A program made the translations under genes and the position numbers. Positions 54,576 through 63,202 of a DNA stretch of 64,000 nt are shown here, in pieces. Under the pieces are notes generated by a model. It saw only the letters and a program-made list of their open reading frames with translations. It had not been told where the DNA came from and did no database searches. Source of the DNA: Rugamonas sp. (lineage in GTDB: Bacteria; Pseudomonadota; Gammaproteobacteria; Burkholderiales; Burkholderiaceae_D); the NCBI RefSeq assembly GCF_025354735.1, contig NZ_JANXMI010000244.1, positions 1-64,000 of the forward strand, given 5' to 3'. Position 1 is the first letter of the stretch, and each line of letters starts with the position of its first letter.

Positions 54576-55934
54576 TCAGGCGACGGCGCGCAAGATGATC
54601 TGGAATTGCAGGCCGCCGCCATCGCGGTTGCTGACATGGAGTTCGGCGCCGTGGCGCAGCAGCACGCGGTCGACGATAGCCAGTCCGAGGCCGGCGCCGT
54701 TGGCCTGGCCGCGCGCGGTGTCGAGCCGCGTGAACGGTTTCAATAGCTCGCCCAGTTTATCGTCCGGCACGCCGCCGCCATGGTCGCCGATGTCGACGAT
54801 GACGCGCTTGGACGTGTGCATGCCTTTGACGCTGCACTTGATGTCGATCTCGGTGACGTCGGTGCCGGGCGTTTTGCCGTAGCGGCGCGCGTTCTCGATC
54901 AAGTTGTTGATGACGCGTTTCAGGTCGGTGCCGTTGCCCATCACGTGGGCCCGGTCGGCGATGTCGGTGTGGATGCGCACGTCGGCCAGGCGCTCGGCCT
55001 CGCGCGCCGTTTCGGCCAGCAGCGCGCCGAGATCGACGTTGATGAAACTGGCGGCCTCGGTCGGCTTGGCGTAGTCGAGGAACTGGCCGATGATGGCGTC
55101 CATCTGGCCGATGTCGGACTGTATGCCTACTCGCGCCTCGTCCGACAAATGGGCCAACTCCACTTCCAGCTGCATGCGCGCGAGCGGCGTGCGCAGGTCG
55201 TGCGAGATGCCGGCCAAAATCACGGCGCGGTCCGACTCGACCTGTTGCAGGTCGTCGACCATCTGGTTGAAGCTGCGGTTCGCCTGCAGGATTTCGCGCG
55301 GGCCTTTTTCGGGCAGCGGGTCGGGCCGTTTGCCTTCGGCGATCTGGCGCGCGGCGGCCGTCAGGCGCGCCAGCGGGCGGTTAATCAAGCTGGAAATGAG
55401 CGCCGCGCCGACCAGCGACAGCAGCGACACCACGCTGGCCCAGCCCAGCCACTGCACGCCGGTCAGGCCGCGTATGCGCTCGCGTTCCAGCATCAGCCAG
55501 TATTGGTCGCCGTCGATATTGAAGCTGATCCAGAAGCCGGCCACGCCATTGACTTCGGACGAGAAGCGCGTCTGCGGCCCGAGCTTGGCCTTGACCAGCC
55601 GTTCGATGTCGGGCATCAGCGCGTTCTTGGCCGGCGGCTCGACCTTGTCGTCGTCCTCCAGCGGAAACACGCGTATACCTTCGTTGGACACCAGGTCGAA
55701 CAGCAGTTCGCGCCGCAGCTCGGGCGCCGAATGCGTGAGCGCGGCGTGGGTGATGGTGACGACCGAAATCACCTGGGCCGAAATCTGCTGCGCCTGCGGC
55801 TCGCGCTCGACGATGCTGATCATGCCGACCCAGGCCGACATGCTCATCGTCGTCAACGCGCCGAGCAGGAAGAAGGTGCGCCAGAACAGGCCACTACGCA
55901 GCCAGCGCACGCGGGAAAAATAAGACGCGAACAT
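54576..55934 (-). CDS. Sensor histidine kinase, EnvZ-like
   Basis: 452-residue inner-membrane kinase. Helix at about 14-36, periplasmic sensor of about 115 residues, second helix at about 158-180, HAMP linker, phospho-acceptor His in GISHDLRTPLARMQL, and ATPase domain with NLIENARRYG, DHGGGVP and GAGLGLAIV. The layout and the coupled OmpR-type gene 13 bp upstream mark it as EnvZ-like. Probable function is control of outer-membrane or envelope genes in response to osmotic or cytoplasmic signals; the stimulus is not readable. Confidence 0.93.
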   Translation of the reverse strand: MFASYFSRVRWLRSGLFWRTFFLLGALTTMSMSAWVGMISIVEREPQAQQISAQVISVVTITHAALTHSAPELRRELLFDLVSNEGIRVFPLEDDDKVEPPAKNALMPDIERLVKAKLGPQTRFSSEVNGVAGFWISFNIDGDQYWLMLERERIRGLTGVQWLGWASVVSLLSLVGAALISSLINRPLARLTAAARQIAEGKRPDPLPEKGPREILQANRSFNQMVDDLQQVESDRAVILAGISHDLRTPLARMQLEVELAHLSDEARVGIQSDIGQMDAIIGQFLDYAKPTEAASFINVDLGALLAETAREAERLADVRIHTDIADRAHVMGNGTDLKRVINNLIENARRYGKTPGTDVTEIDIKCSVKGMHTSKRVIVDIGDHGGGVPDDKLGELLKPFTRLDTARGQANGAGLGLAIVDRVLLRHGAELHVSNRDGGGLQFQIILRAVA

Positions 55935-55947
55935 CGCGGGCCGCCGG

Positions 55948-56727
55948 TCAGCGTGGCTGCCCCTCCGGGATGAAGACGTAGCCCAGGCCCCACACGGTTT
56001 GTATGTAGAGGGGGCTGGACGGATCGGGTTCGATCAGCTTGCGCAGGCGCGAAATCTGCACGTCCAGGCTGCGGTCGAACACCTCGTATTCGCGGCCGCG
56101 CGCCAGCTCCATCAGCTTTTCGCGCGACAGCGGCTGGCGCGCGTGGCGCGCGAACACTTTGAGGACCGAGAATTCGCCGGTCGTCAGCGGCACCGTTTCG
56201 CCGTTTTTCTTCAGCGTGCGGGTGCCCAGGTCGAGCACGAACTGGCCGAACTCGAACGATTGCGGCGTCTCCGACGGCGCGCCGGGAATCTCGTCCGGGC
56301 CTTTGCGGCGCAGCACGGCGCCGATGCGGGCCACCAGCTCGCGCGGGTTGAACGGTTTCGGCAGATAATCGTCGGCGCCCATTTCGAGGCCGACGATGCG
56401 GTCGACGTCTTCGCCCTTGGCCGTCAGCATGATGATGGGGGTCTGGTCGCCGGCGCCGCGCAGGCGGCGGCAGATCGACAGGCCGTCCTCGCCGGGCAGC
56501 ATCAGGTCCAGCACCAGCAGGTCGTAGCGCTCGCGCAGCCACAGCTTGTTCATGGCCGTCGCGTTTTCGGCCGTGACCACGTTGAAGCCTTGCTCGGTCA
56601 GGTAGCGGCGCAGCAGGTCGCGCAGCCGGACGTCGTCGTCGACTACCATGATCTTTGCCTGGTGGCCATGCAGGTTGGCGGTCGGGTTGCCGGAAGTGTT
56701 GCCAGATTCAGTCGTTGTCGTCGTCAT
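55948..56727 (-). CDS. OmpR-like response regulator
   Basis: 259 residues. A Thr/Ser-rich N-terminal extension of about 24 residues precedes the receiver domain (VVDDDVRLRDLLRRYL, phospho-acceptor Asp74 in LVLDLMLPGEDG, GADDYLPKPF). The winged-helix domain follows (VPLTTGEFSVLKVF, YEVFDRSLDVQISRLR, GLGYVF), closely OmpR in type. It is the first gene of the leftward OmpR-EnvZ-hypothetical operon. TTACA-type direct repeats 78-101 bp upstream may be its own binding site. Confidence 0.93.
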   Translation of the reverse strand: MTTTTTESGNTSGNPTANLHGHQAKIMVVDDDVRLRDLLRRYLTEQGFNVVTAENATAMNKLWLRERYDLLVLDLMLPGEDGLSICRRLRGAGDQTPIIMLTAKGEDVDRIVGLEMGADDYLPKPFNPRELVARIGAVLRRKGPDEIPGAPSETPQSFEFGQFVLDLGTRTLKKNGETVPLTTGEFSVLKVFARHARQPLSREKLMELARGREYEVFDRSLDVQISRLRKLIEPDPSSPLYIQTVWGLGYVFIPEGQPR

Positions 56728-56804
56728 ATCGCTGTCAGATTTGTCATATTCATGGTGCTATGGTAACGTCATAATCGTCGCGCGAAAACGTCCGTGGCGA
56801 CCCA

Positions 56805-56828
56805 TTACACACTGTTACAAACTTTACC
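56805..56828. promoter_or_regulatory. Direct repeats that may bind the OmpR-like regulator
   Basis: TTACACACTGTTACAAACTT followed by TACC; on the minus strand this reads GTAAA-N4-GTAAC-N5-GTAAT, half-sites one helical turn apart as in OmpR-family sites. It lies between the divergent OmpR-like gene and the small exported-protein gene at 56912. Confidence 0.4.
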
Positions 56829-56911
56829 CAATTGCCCTTACTCACCCGGGTAAAGCATCATACACTCTGGGCATAGGTCGTTTCAGGCATTTGTTTTACC
56901 GGGATTTAGGG

Positions 56912-57382
56912 ATGAAGCACATTATGGTCAACATCGGGCACAAAAAAAACCACGTGACAGGCAGCGCAGCTTCGGGCGTGCGCTCGGCTGTCGGTTCGTT
57001 CGTGGTGTGCTGCACGCTGTTGGGCGCGATGGCTGGCGCCTGTGCCGGTCCCGGCGAGCATGACGGCGGGGAACGCGCCGTGCAACGCAAGGAAGAAGTT
57101 CACGCCCAGCGCGAAGCGATCCACGCCGAGCGCGTGGCCGAGCGCCAGCAAAACGCCGGCCCGGCCGGGGCCGCGCCGCAGCAGCGCGGCCCCGATCAGC
57201 GCGCGCCCGATCCGCGTTCTTTCGAGGCCCGCGCCGAAGAGCAGCGCCGCGCCATGCAAGATGCCAGCCGCAACGCCGAGACCGGCCGCCGCATGCGGCT
57301 GACGGCGGACGAACGGCGCGACCTGCGGCGCCAGATCAACGAAGCGGGCCAGGACATCTACGCCTATCCGCCGCGGCATTGA
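56912..57382 (+). CDS. Small charged protein with N-terminal hydrophobic segment
   Basis: 156 residues from ATG 56912, preceded by TAGG. A basic start (MKHIMVNIGHKKNH) leads to a hydrophobic segment (about 30-46, SFVVCCTLLGAMAGACAG), which could be a signal peptide or anchor. The remainder is Arg/Gln/Glu/Ala-rich, probably helical or disordered, ending LRRQINEAGQDIYAYPPRH. I know no characterised family. It is divergent from the OmpR-like gene and shares the spacer with repeat half-sites, so it may be a regulon member. A GCGG/CCGC hairpin before CTATCTTTAT follows the stop. Confidence 0.7.
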   Translation: MKHIMVNIGHKKNHVTGSAASGVRSAVGSFVVCCTLLGAMAGACAGPGEHDGGERAVQRKEEVHAQREAIHAERVAERQQNAGPAGAAPQQRGPDQRAPDPRSFEARAEEQRRAMQDASRNAETGRRMRLTADERRDLRRQINEAGQDIYAYPPRH

Positions 57383-57450
57383 CGGCGCACAAAAAGCGGG
57401 CAAAATCCGCCTATCTTTATATCAACTTTTTTCCGTATTTCGCTAGCCAG

Positions 57451-57474
57451 CGTGTAATATTAATTATTTACACG
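57451..57474. promoter_or_regulatory. Dyad CGTGTAA-N10-TTACACG upstream of the fapA-like genes
   Basis: Perfect 7-bp inverted repeat around an AT-only 10-bp centre (TATTAATTAT), 91 bp before the first FapA-like start. In a GC-rich genome this is a conspicuous operator-like site, and the AT centre could also hold promoter elements. Confidence 0.5.
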
Positions 57475-57564
57475 TAAGACGGTCACACCCTCACGCGCGG
57501 CCGTGGGCCGCCACTCGTCCGTGGCGCAGCTAGGCCAGCTTGTGCTTCCCGCGTGGAGGAATTC

Positions 57565-59475
57565 TTGTCATCCGACATTTCCGGCATCGAATCCCCGTCC
57601 GCCGCGCCGGCCGCGGCCGCGGCGGCGGCCGCGTCCACGTTGCCATCGGGCGTGCTGCGCCGCGAGGACGGCCTCTATGTCGACGCCGCCGCACCGCCGG
57701 CGCAATCGCTGGCCGCCGTGCACCACGTCTACGCCAGCGGCGCCTATTTTTCCGGGCTCGATTATGTGGCGCTGATGCGGGCGTTGTATGGCGTCGGCGC
57801 GCCAGCGGAGCTGAACGGTCTGACACGGCTGGCGTCCCAGGTGCTGCCGCTGGCGCCGCAACGGCGCGCGCTGTATAAAAACATCAAGCTGCGGCGCGAC
57901 AGCGCCGAATATTTTTTCCAGCTGCTGTACACGGACGAGGAGGTCCTGCCCGACGGCACCGTGGTCCCGGAGCGCCCCTTGCAGCTCGACGCCGATGAAC
58001 TGGTCGCCGAGCTGTGGAACCAGGGCGTACGCTTCGGCGTCGACATGGCGGCGGTGCGGGCCGCGATCGCCGGCGGCAAGTCCGAGCGCATCACGGTGGC
58101 GCGCCAGCTCGACCCCACGCCCGGCGTCGACGCGCAGGTGGTCGAGGTGACGCCAGACCTGCACCGCAGCGACGCGCCGCGCGCCCGCGCCGACGGCCGC
58201 ATCGACCTGCTCAGTTTCCAGAACCGCTTTCCGCAGATCAAGCAGGGCTTGCGGCTGCTGAAGAAACAGCCGCCGCTGGCCGGCCATCCCGGCGTCGATC
58301 TGGCGGGCCGGCCGCTGCCGGCCGCGCCGTCCAAAGACCTGGAGCTCGGCCACTGGGCCGGCGCCGGCACCGCCGTCGAACGCCACGGCGACGAGGAGTT
58401 CCTGGTCGCCACGCTCGACGGCTTTCTCAACGTCGACGCCAAGTCCAGCCGCATTTCCGTCACCGATAAAATCGTCAGCACCGAAGGCGTGAGCGGCCGC
58501 ACCACCGGCAACCTGGAGCTGGCCGGCGCCTACGAGGAATTCGGCGACGTGCAGGAATTGCGCGACGTGGTCGGCGGCGACATCACCGTGCACGGCGACG
58601 TCTATGGCCACATCCAGTCGCGCGGCGGCGCCGTGGTCCTGGGCCGCAACCTGGTCGGCGGCACCATCGCCAACGCGGCCGGCGACATCAGCGTGGCCGG
58701 CGTCGCCTCCGCCGCGACGATCGCCTCGCGCGACGGCACGGTGACGGTGGCGCGCGCCGAAAACTGCGTCATCGCCGCCACCGTGGTCGTCATCGAGCAC
58801 GCCTCCAATTGCGAGATCGTCGCCGACACCATCCGCATCGGCCTGGCCGAGGGCTGCGCGCTGGCCGCCCGCAGCGTCGAGATGGAGACTTGCGGTCCGC
58901 GCAAAAACAGCGAGATGCTGGTGTGGATGCTGGTGCGCGACGTCGGCCAGTTCGGGCGCGACATCGCCGACCTTCAGCGGCAGGCCGACGCCCAGCAGGC
59001 GCTGAACGCGGCCTGCCAGCGCGAGACGGAGCAGGTGGCCGGGCGGCCGGACTTGCGGCGCTATCTGGCGCTGGCCGCCAAGCTGCGCACGCAGGAGCTG
59101 CTGCTGACGGCGCAGCAGGGCCAGCACCTGAAGAAGATCGCGGCGGCGGTCGGCCCCGATTTGCAGGCGCTGAAACTGCTCAACGAGCAGCTGCGGGTGG
59201 GGCAGACCCGCCACACCTTGCTGTTGCAGCAGGTCGCGCGCCTGATGGAGCAGCGCCGGGAAGCCGGCGGCCGCGCCCACTGCGGCATCGAGCGCGTCGA
59301 CGGCGACACGCGGGTGCGCACCATGGCGCTGCCGGACGACGGTGCCGCCGCGCTGTACCGGCTGGCGCCGCGCGACATCCGGCTGCGCCTGCGCGGCGGC
59401 GGCGAGGGCGCGCCGCTGTTCGACGGCGCCACCGGTTCCTTCGACTGGCATCTGGATCCGGGGCGCAGCGCCTGA
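57565..59475 (+). CDS. FapA (DUF342) family protein, first copy
   Basis: About 636 residues from TTG 57565, which has GGAGG five nt upstream; a GTG at 57553 would precede that site. An N-terminal domain (about 30-260) is followed by the DUF342 beta-helical core (about 270-440: VATLDGFLNVDA, GRTTGNLELAG, GGDITVHGDVYGHIQSRG, ASNCEIVADTIRIG) and a coiled-coil region with a C-terminal cap. FapA-type proteins act as polymeric scaffolds in polar flagellum assembly or stage signalling. No flagellar genes are in the window. A paralogue follows. Confidence 0.87.
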   Translation: MSSDISGIESPSAAPAAAAAAAASTLPSGVLRREDGLYVDAAAPPAQSLAAVHHVYASGAYFSGLDYVALMRALYGVGAPAELNGLTRLASQVLPLAPQRRALYKNIKLRRDSAEYFFQLLYTDEEVLPDGTVVPERPLQLDADELVAELWNQGVRFGVDMAAVRAAIAGGKSERITVARQLDPTPGVDAQVVEVTPDLHRSDAPRARADGRIDLLSFQNRFPQIKQGLRLLKKQPPLAGHPGVDLAGRPLPAAPSKDLELGHWAGAGTAVERHGDEEFLVATLDGFLNVDAKSSRISVTDKIVSTEGVSGRTTGNLELAGAYEEFGDVQELRDVVGGDITVHGDVYGHIQSRGGAVVLGRNLVGGTIANAAGDISVAGVASAATIASRDGTVTVARAENCVIAATVVVIEHASNCEIVADTIRIGLAEGCALAARSVEMETCGPRKNSEMLVWMLVRDVGQFGRDIADLQRQADAQQALNAACQRETEQVAGRPDLRRYLALAAKLRTQELLLTAQQGQHLKKIAAAVGPDLQALKLLNEQLRVGQTRHTLLLQQVARLMEQRREAGGRAHCGIERVDGDTRVRTMALPDDGAAALYRLAPRDIRLRLRGGGEGAPLFDGATGSFDWHLDPGRSA

Positions 59476-59696
59476 ACCGGCCGCCGGTGGCCGCGCCCGT
59501 CCGCAAGCGCCCGCCGCTGCCGCCGCGCGATCTTCACGCGAAGACGGCGCGATCACCAATCGGGCACCCAGCGCACACCGCAAAACGCGCGCGCGCCCGC
59601 GACGGCTGTCTTTTTGACGGTAGATCATGTTACTCTACGAAAAATATTACATAAGGCGCAGGCCGGCGTGACGGTCGCCGCGCCGACTAATTCAAG

Positions 59697-61565
59697 ATGG
59701 AGCAAGATCCTCAAGCCGTGCCCGCTGCGTCCATCCCGGATGACGATCTGCCATCGGCCATCGTCAAACGCGGCGACGGCGTTTACTTCCAGGCGTCGGC
59801 CACGGCCACGGCTTGCCAGGCCGCCGTCAACCAGGTGTACTTATCGAGCGCGTTTTTCACCGGGCTCGATTACGCGGTCTTCATCAAGGTCTTGTACAAC
59901 GCCGGCGCCGAGCTGTCCGAGGCGCAGAAAGCGCAGCCGCTGCTGCGCTTCGCCGACGCCATCGCGCCCTTCGTGGCGCTGCGGCGCGGCCTGTACAAAT
60001 CGGTCAAGATCGTCAACGGCGAAGCCGAATACTATTTCGAGCCGACCTATTTCGAGGTCGCCGATTTGCCGCCGCAGCCGGCCAAACTGAGTTTCGACGA
60101 ATTCGTCGCCGACATGTGGGTCAAGGGCATACGCTTCGGCATCGACGCGCCGGTGGTGCGCGCCACCATCGCCGCCGCGCGGCCGGCGCGCCTGGTGGTG
60201 GCGCGCCGCCTGGCCGCCATGCCGGGGCGCGACGCCTGCATCGTCGAAGTGTCGCGCGACATCCACCGCAGCAACGCGCCGCGCGAACTGGCCGACGGCC
60301 GGCTCGATTGGAACACCTTCCAGAACCGCTTCCCGCAGGTCAAGCCGCACGTCAAGCTGCTGCGCAAGCTGCCGCGCGCGCCGGGCGTGCGCGGCTTCGA
60401 ATTGTCGGGCATCGTGCTCGAACCGCCCATCCCCAAGGACATCGAACTGGCCAGCGTGGCCGGCGCCGGCACCGTGGTGCAGCACTTCGCCGAGGGCGAC
60501 TATCTGGTCTCGGCCGTCGACGGTTTTTTGAACGTGGACGCGGCCAGCAAGCGCATTTCCATCGGCCCGAAAATCGTCAGCCGCGAAGGCGTCAGCGTGC
60601 GCACCACCGGCAACCTGCAACTGAACGGCGAGTACGAGGAATTCGGCGAAGTGCAGGAGCAGCGCGTCGTCGAGGGCGGCGACATCACCATCCACGGCGA
60701 CGTCTTCGGCCATATCAATTCGCGCGGCGGCGACATCGTCCTCAGTCGCAACCTGATGGGCGGCAGCGCCACCAACGCCGGCGGCGCCATCCGCGTCAAG
60801 GGCGTGGCCTCGGGCGCGGTGCTGCAAACGAAAAAGGGCGAGATCGTGCTGGCCCGCGCCGAAAGCTGCATCATCTCCGGCACGCGCGTCGTGATCGGTG
60901 AGGCGAGCAACTGCGAAATCATCGCCGATGAAGTGATCATCAAGGTCGCCGAGGGTTGCGCCATCGCCGCCCGCACCATGGAAATCGGCAGCGCCGGTCC
61001 GCGCCGGCAGACCGAGATGCTGCTGTTCGCGCTGATGCCGGACACGTCGAAGTACGACAAGCGCCTGGCCGAACTCGATGTCGAGCTGTCGCGTTTCGAG
61101 ACGGCGGCACTGGCGCACAAACAGGAGATCGACAACCTCACCAGCGAACAGGATGTGCGCAGCTATCTGACGCTGGCCACGCGCGTGCGCAAGCGCGAGG
61201 TGGTGCTGACGGCGGAGCAGGAACCGCTGTTCCACAAGATGGCGGAGAAGGTCGGGCCGTCGCTGAAGGCGGTCGCCAAGCTGTCGCTGGTGTGGAAGGC
61301 GGCGCAGGCGCAGGGCGCGCAGACGCAGGAGCAGATCGCGCTGGTGCGGCGCCAGAAGATGGCGGTGATCGGCGCGTCGCGCTGCGCGGTGCAGATGGTG
61401 ACCGGCGAGACGCTGCTGCGGCCCATGGCCTTCAATCCCGACCTCGGACCGGCCTACGAGCGCACGCCGAAAGAAATCAAGGCCAAGCTGCGCGCCGCCA
61501 AGTCCGGCCTGACGGCGATTTTTTCCGACAGCAGCGGCGCCATCGACTGGGCCATGGAAGACTAG
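59697..61565 (+). CDS. FapA (DUF342) family protein, second copy
   Basis: 622 residues, a full-length paralogue of the preceding gene with the same domain order: N-terminal domain (FFTGLDYAVFIKVLYNAG matches YFSGLDYVALMRALYGVG in the first copy), beta-helical core (VSAVDGFLNVDA, RTTGNLQLNGEYEEFGEV, GGDITIHGDVFGHINSRG) and coiled coil. The two differ most at both termini. Ribosome site is weak. The 221-bp spacer from the first copy holds no gene but is long enough for its own promoter. Function is probably as a scaffold, perhaps partnering the first copy. Confidence 0.87.
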   Translation: MEQDPQAVPAASIPDDDLPSAIVKRGDGVYFQASATATACQAAVNQVYLSSAFFTGLDYAVFIKVLYNAGAELSEAQKAQPLLRFADAIAPFVALRRGLYKSVKIVNGEAEYYFEPTYFEVADLPPQPAKLSFDEFVADMWVKGIRFGIDAPVVRATIAAARPARLVVARRLAAMPGRDACIVEVSRDIHRSNAPRELADGRLDWNTFQNRFPQVKPHVKLLRKLPRAPGVRGFELSGIVLEPPIPKDIELASVAGAGTVVQHFAEGDYLVSAVDGFLNVDAASKRISIGPKIVSREGVSVRTTGNLQLNGEYEEFGEVQEQRVVEGGDITIHGDVFGHINSRGGDIVLSRNLMGGSATNAGGAIRVKGVASGAVLQTKKGEIVLARAESCIISGTRVVIGEASNCEIIADEVIIKVAEGCAIAARTMEIGSAGPRRQTEMLLFALMPDTSKYDKRLAELDVELSRFETAALAHKQEIDNLTSEQDVRSYLTLATRVRKREVVLTAEQEPLFHKMAEKVGPSLKAVAKLSLVWKAAQAQGAQTQEQIALVRRQKMAVIGASRCAVQMVTGETLLRPMAFNPDLGPAYERTPKEIKAKLRAAKSGLTAIFSDSSGAIDWAMED

Positions 61566-61600
61566 GCGCGCTGCAGCGCAGTTTTCGTCCCGCACAAGAC

Positions 61601-61636
61601 AAAGCCCCGATCCGGGTTGAGGCCGGTCGGGGCTTT
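61601..61636. terminator. Terminator hairpin after the second fapA-like gene
   Basis: AAAGCCCCGA and TCGGGGCTTT form a perfect 10-bp stem, 16-nt loop, 35 bp past the stop. The A and T ends give a short T-run on either strand, so it may also stop leftward transcription from arfB. Confidence 0.7.
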
Positions 61637-61727
61637 GAGTCATTCATGGAGAAAGCATGTTTGACCCGCATATCTTATAAGGCCATCCTTAAAACCGGCT
61701 TAACTAGCCGCCGCGCATCCACGCGCA

Positions 61728-62123
61728 TCACAGACTGACCTTGCCGCGCAGCTGTTTGCGTTCGCCGTCCTTGGCCTTGCCGTCGAGGCGCTTGCGCTGC
61801 GAGCTGCGGGTCGGCCGCGTGGCGCGCCGCACGGCCGGCAGCACGGCCACGCCGTCGACCAGTTCCTGCAAACGCCGCAAGGCCTCCTCCTTGTTCGCTT
61901 CCTGGCTGCGCGACTGCTGCGCCTTCAGCACCACCACGCCATCCTTGGTGATGCGCTGGTCGCGCAGGGCCAGCAGGCGCTCCTTGATGTGCTCCGGCAG
62001 CGAGGAGTTGGCGATGTCGAAGCGCAGGTGCACCGCGCTCGATACCTTGTTGACGTTCTGGCCGCCCGGTCCCTGCGCGCGGATCGCGTTGAACTCGACT
62101 TGGGCCGGATCGATGCTGACCAT
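61728..62123 (-). CDS. arfB: Alternative ribosome-rescue factor / peptidyl-tRNA hydrolase ArfB
   Basis: 131 residues from ATG 62123, matching ArfB (YaeJ), which enters stalled ribosomes lacking a stop codon and hydrolyses the peptidyl-tRNA. The GGQ catalytic motif sits in RAQGPGGQNVNKVSSAVHLR (residues 16-35), and the Lys/Arg-rich tail that occupies the mRNA channel is present (RRATRPTRSSQRKRLDGKAK). Slightly shorter than the 140-residue Escherichia coli protein. The ATGA overlap with the upstream CoA-transferase-family gene couples their translation. Confidence 0.94.
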   Translation of the reverse strand: MVSIDPAQVEFNAIRAQGPGGQNVNKVSSAVHLRFDIANSSLPEHIKERLLALRDQRITKDGVVVLKAQQSRSQEANKEEALRRLQELVDGVAVLPAVRRATRPTRSSQRKRLDGKAKDGERKQLRGKVSL

Positions 62124-63202
62124 CACAGCGCGAACTTGACTGGCTGCGCGACGGCCCAGTGCCAGCCCTCGGTGTCGTGGCGGCGCTGGCCGGTCATGGC
62201 GCGCGCCTTGAACAGCGGATGCTCGAGCGCTTCGGCCGTGCGCAGCACCGGCGTGACGCAGCAGTCGGCCGGCTCGAACAGCGCGCTCCACTCGGCCAGC
62301 GTGCGCGCGCCGAAGATGGCGTCGAGTTCCGCCTTCAGCGCCAGCGCGTCGGCGCCGCCGATTTCCTGGCCCAGCTGCCAGTGGCGCGGTTTCAGATCGG
62401 GCCGTTCGAGCACGTCGCAGCAGGCGCGCCAGAATTTGAGTTCCAGCGCGCCGACGGCCATGTGGCGGCCGTCGCTGGTGCGGTAGACGTTGTAGCAGGG
62501 GACGCCGCCGGTCAGCAGTGCGCGTCCCGGCACGGCCGCGCGGCCGTCGTTGATGGCCACCAGCGGCATCACGTTATGGGCCAGCACGGCGTCCGTCATC
62601 GAAACGTCGACGTGGCGGCCGGCGCCGCCCATCTTGACGGCCACCAGCGCCGCCAGCATGCCTTGCAGCGCGCTCTGGGCGCCGCCCAGCAGGTCGCCGA
62701 CCTGTAGATTCGACAGCACCGGCACGCCGTCGGCGCCGGCGCTTTGTTCGAGCATGCCGGCGTAGCCGATGTAGTTGATGTCGTGGCCGGCCAGCTGCGC
62801 GTAGGGGCCGTCCTGGCCATAGCCGGAGATGGAGCACATCACCAGCTTGGGATTGCGCTGGCGCAGCCGCGGCCAGTCCAGTCCCAGTTTCTCCATCACG
62901 CCGGGGCGGAAGCTTTCGACCAGCACGTCGGCCTGCTCCACCATCGCCAGCAGCTGTTCGCGCTGGGCCGCGTCCTTCAGGTCTAAGCGTATAAACTGTT
63001 TACCCCGATTCACGGCGACGAAGAATTGCGACACTTCCTTGCGCACCGGTCCCATGGCGCGGGCGTAGTCGCCGGCGCCGGGGTCTTCGATCTTGATGAC
63101 GTGGGCGCCCATGTCGGCCAGGTGCATGGTGGCGGCGGGGCCGGGCAGCAGCCGGGTCAGGTCGAGCACGCGGATGCCCGCCAGCGGCAGCGCGGCGTCC
63201 AT
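62123..63202 (-). CDS. Alpha-methylacyl-CoA racemase-like CaiB/BaiF family enzyme
   Basis: 359 residues, family III CoA-transferase fold. The start GIRVLDLTRLLPGP and KIEDPGAGD are family-typical. Catalytic pieces match alpha-methylacyl-CoA racemase rather than CoA transfer: the His of AGHDINYIGYAG, the Asp of LQVGDLLGG and the Glu of VGALELKFW. The enzyme would epimerise the 2-methyl centre of branched acyl-CoA esters so that beta-oxidation can proceed. The ATG at 63202 overlaps the HDOD stop, and its own stop overlaps arfB. Confidence 0.9.
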   Translation of the reverse strand: MDAALPLAGIRVLDLTRLLPGPAATMHLADMGAHVIKIEDPGAGDYARAMGPVRKEVSQFFVAVNRGKQFIRLDLKDAAQREQLLAMVEQADVLVESFRPGVMEKLGLDWPRLRQRNPKLVMCSISGYGQDGPYAQLAGHDINYIGYAGMLEQSAGADGVPVLSNLQVGDLLGGAQSALQGMLAALVAVKMGGAGRHVDVSMTDAVLAHNVMPLVAINDGRAAVPGRALLTGGVPCYNVYRTSDGRHMAVGALELKFWRACCDVLERPDLKPRHWQLGQEIGGADALALKAELDAIFGARTLAEWSALFEPADCCVTPVLRTAEALEHPLFKARAMTGQRRHDTEGWHWAVAQPVKFAL

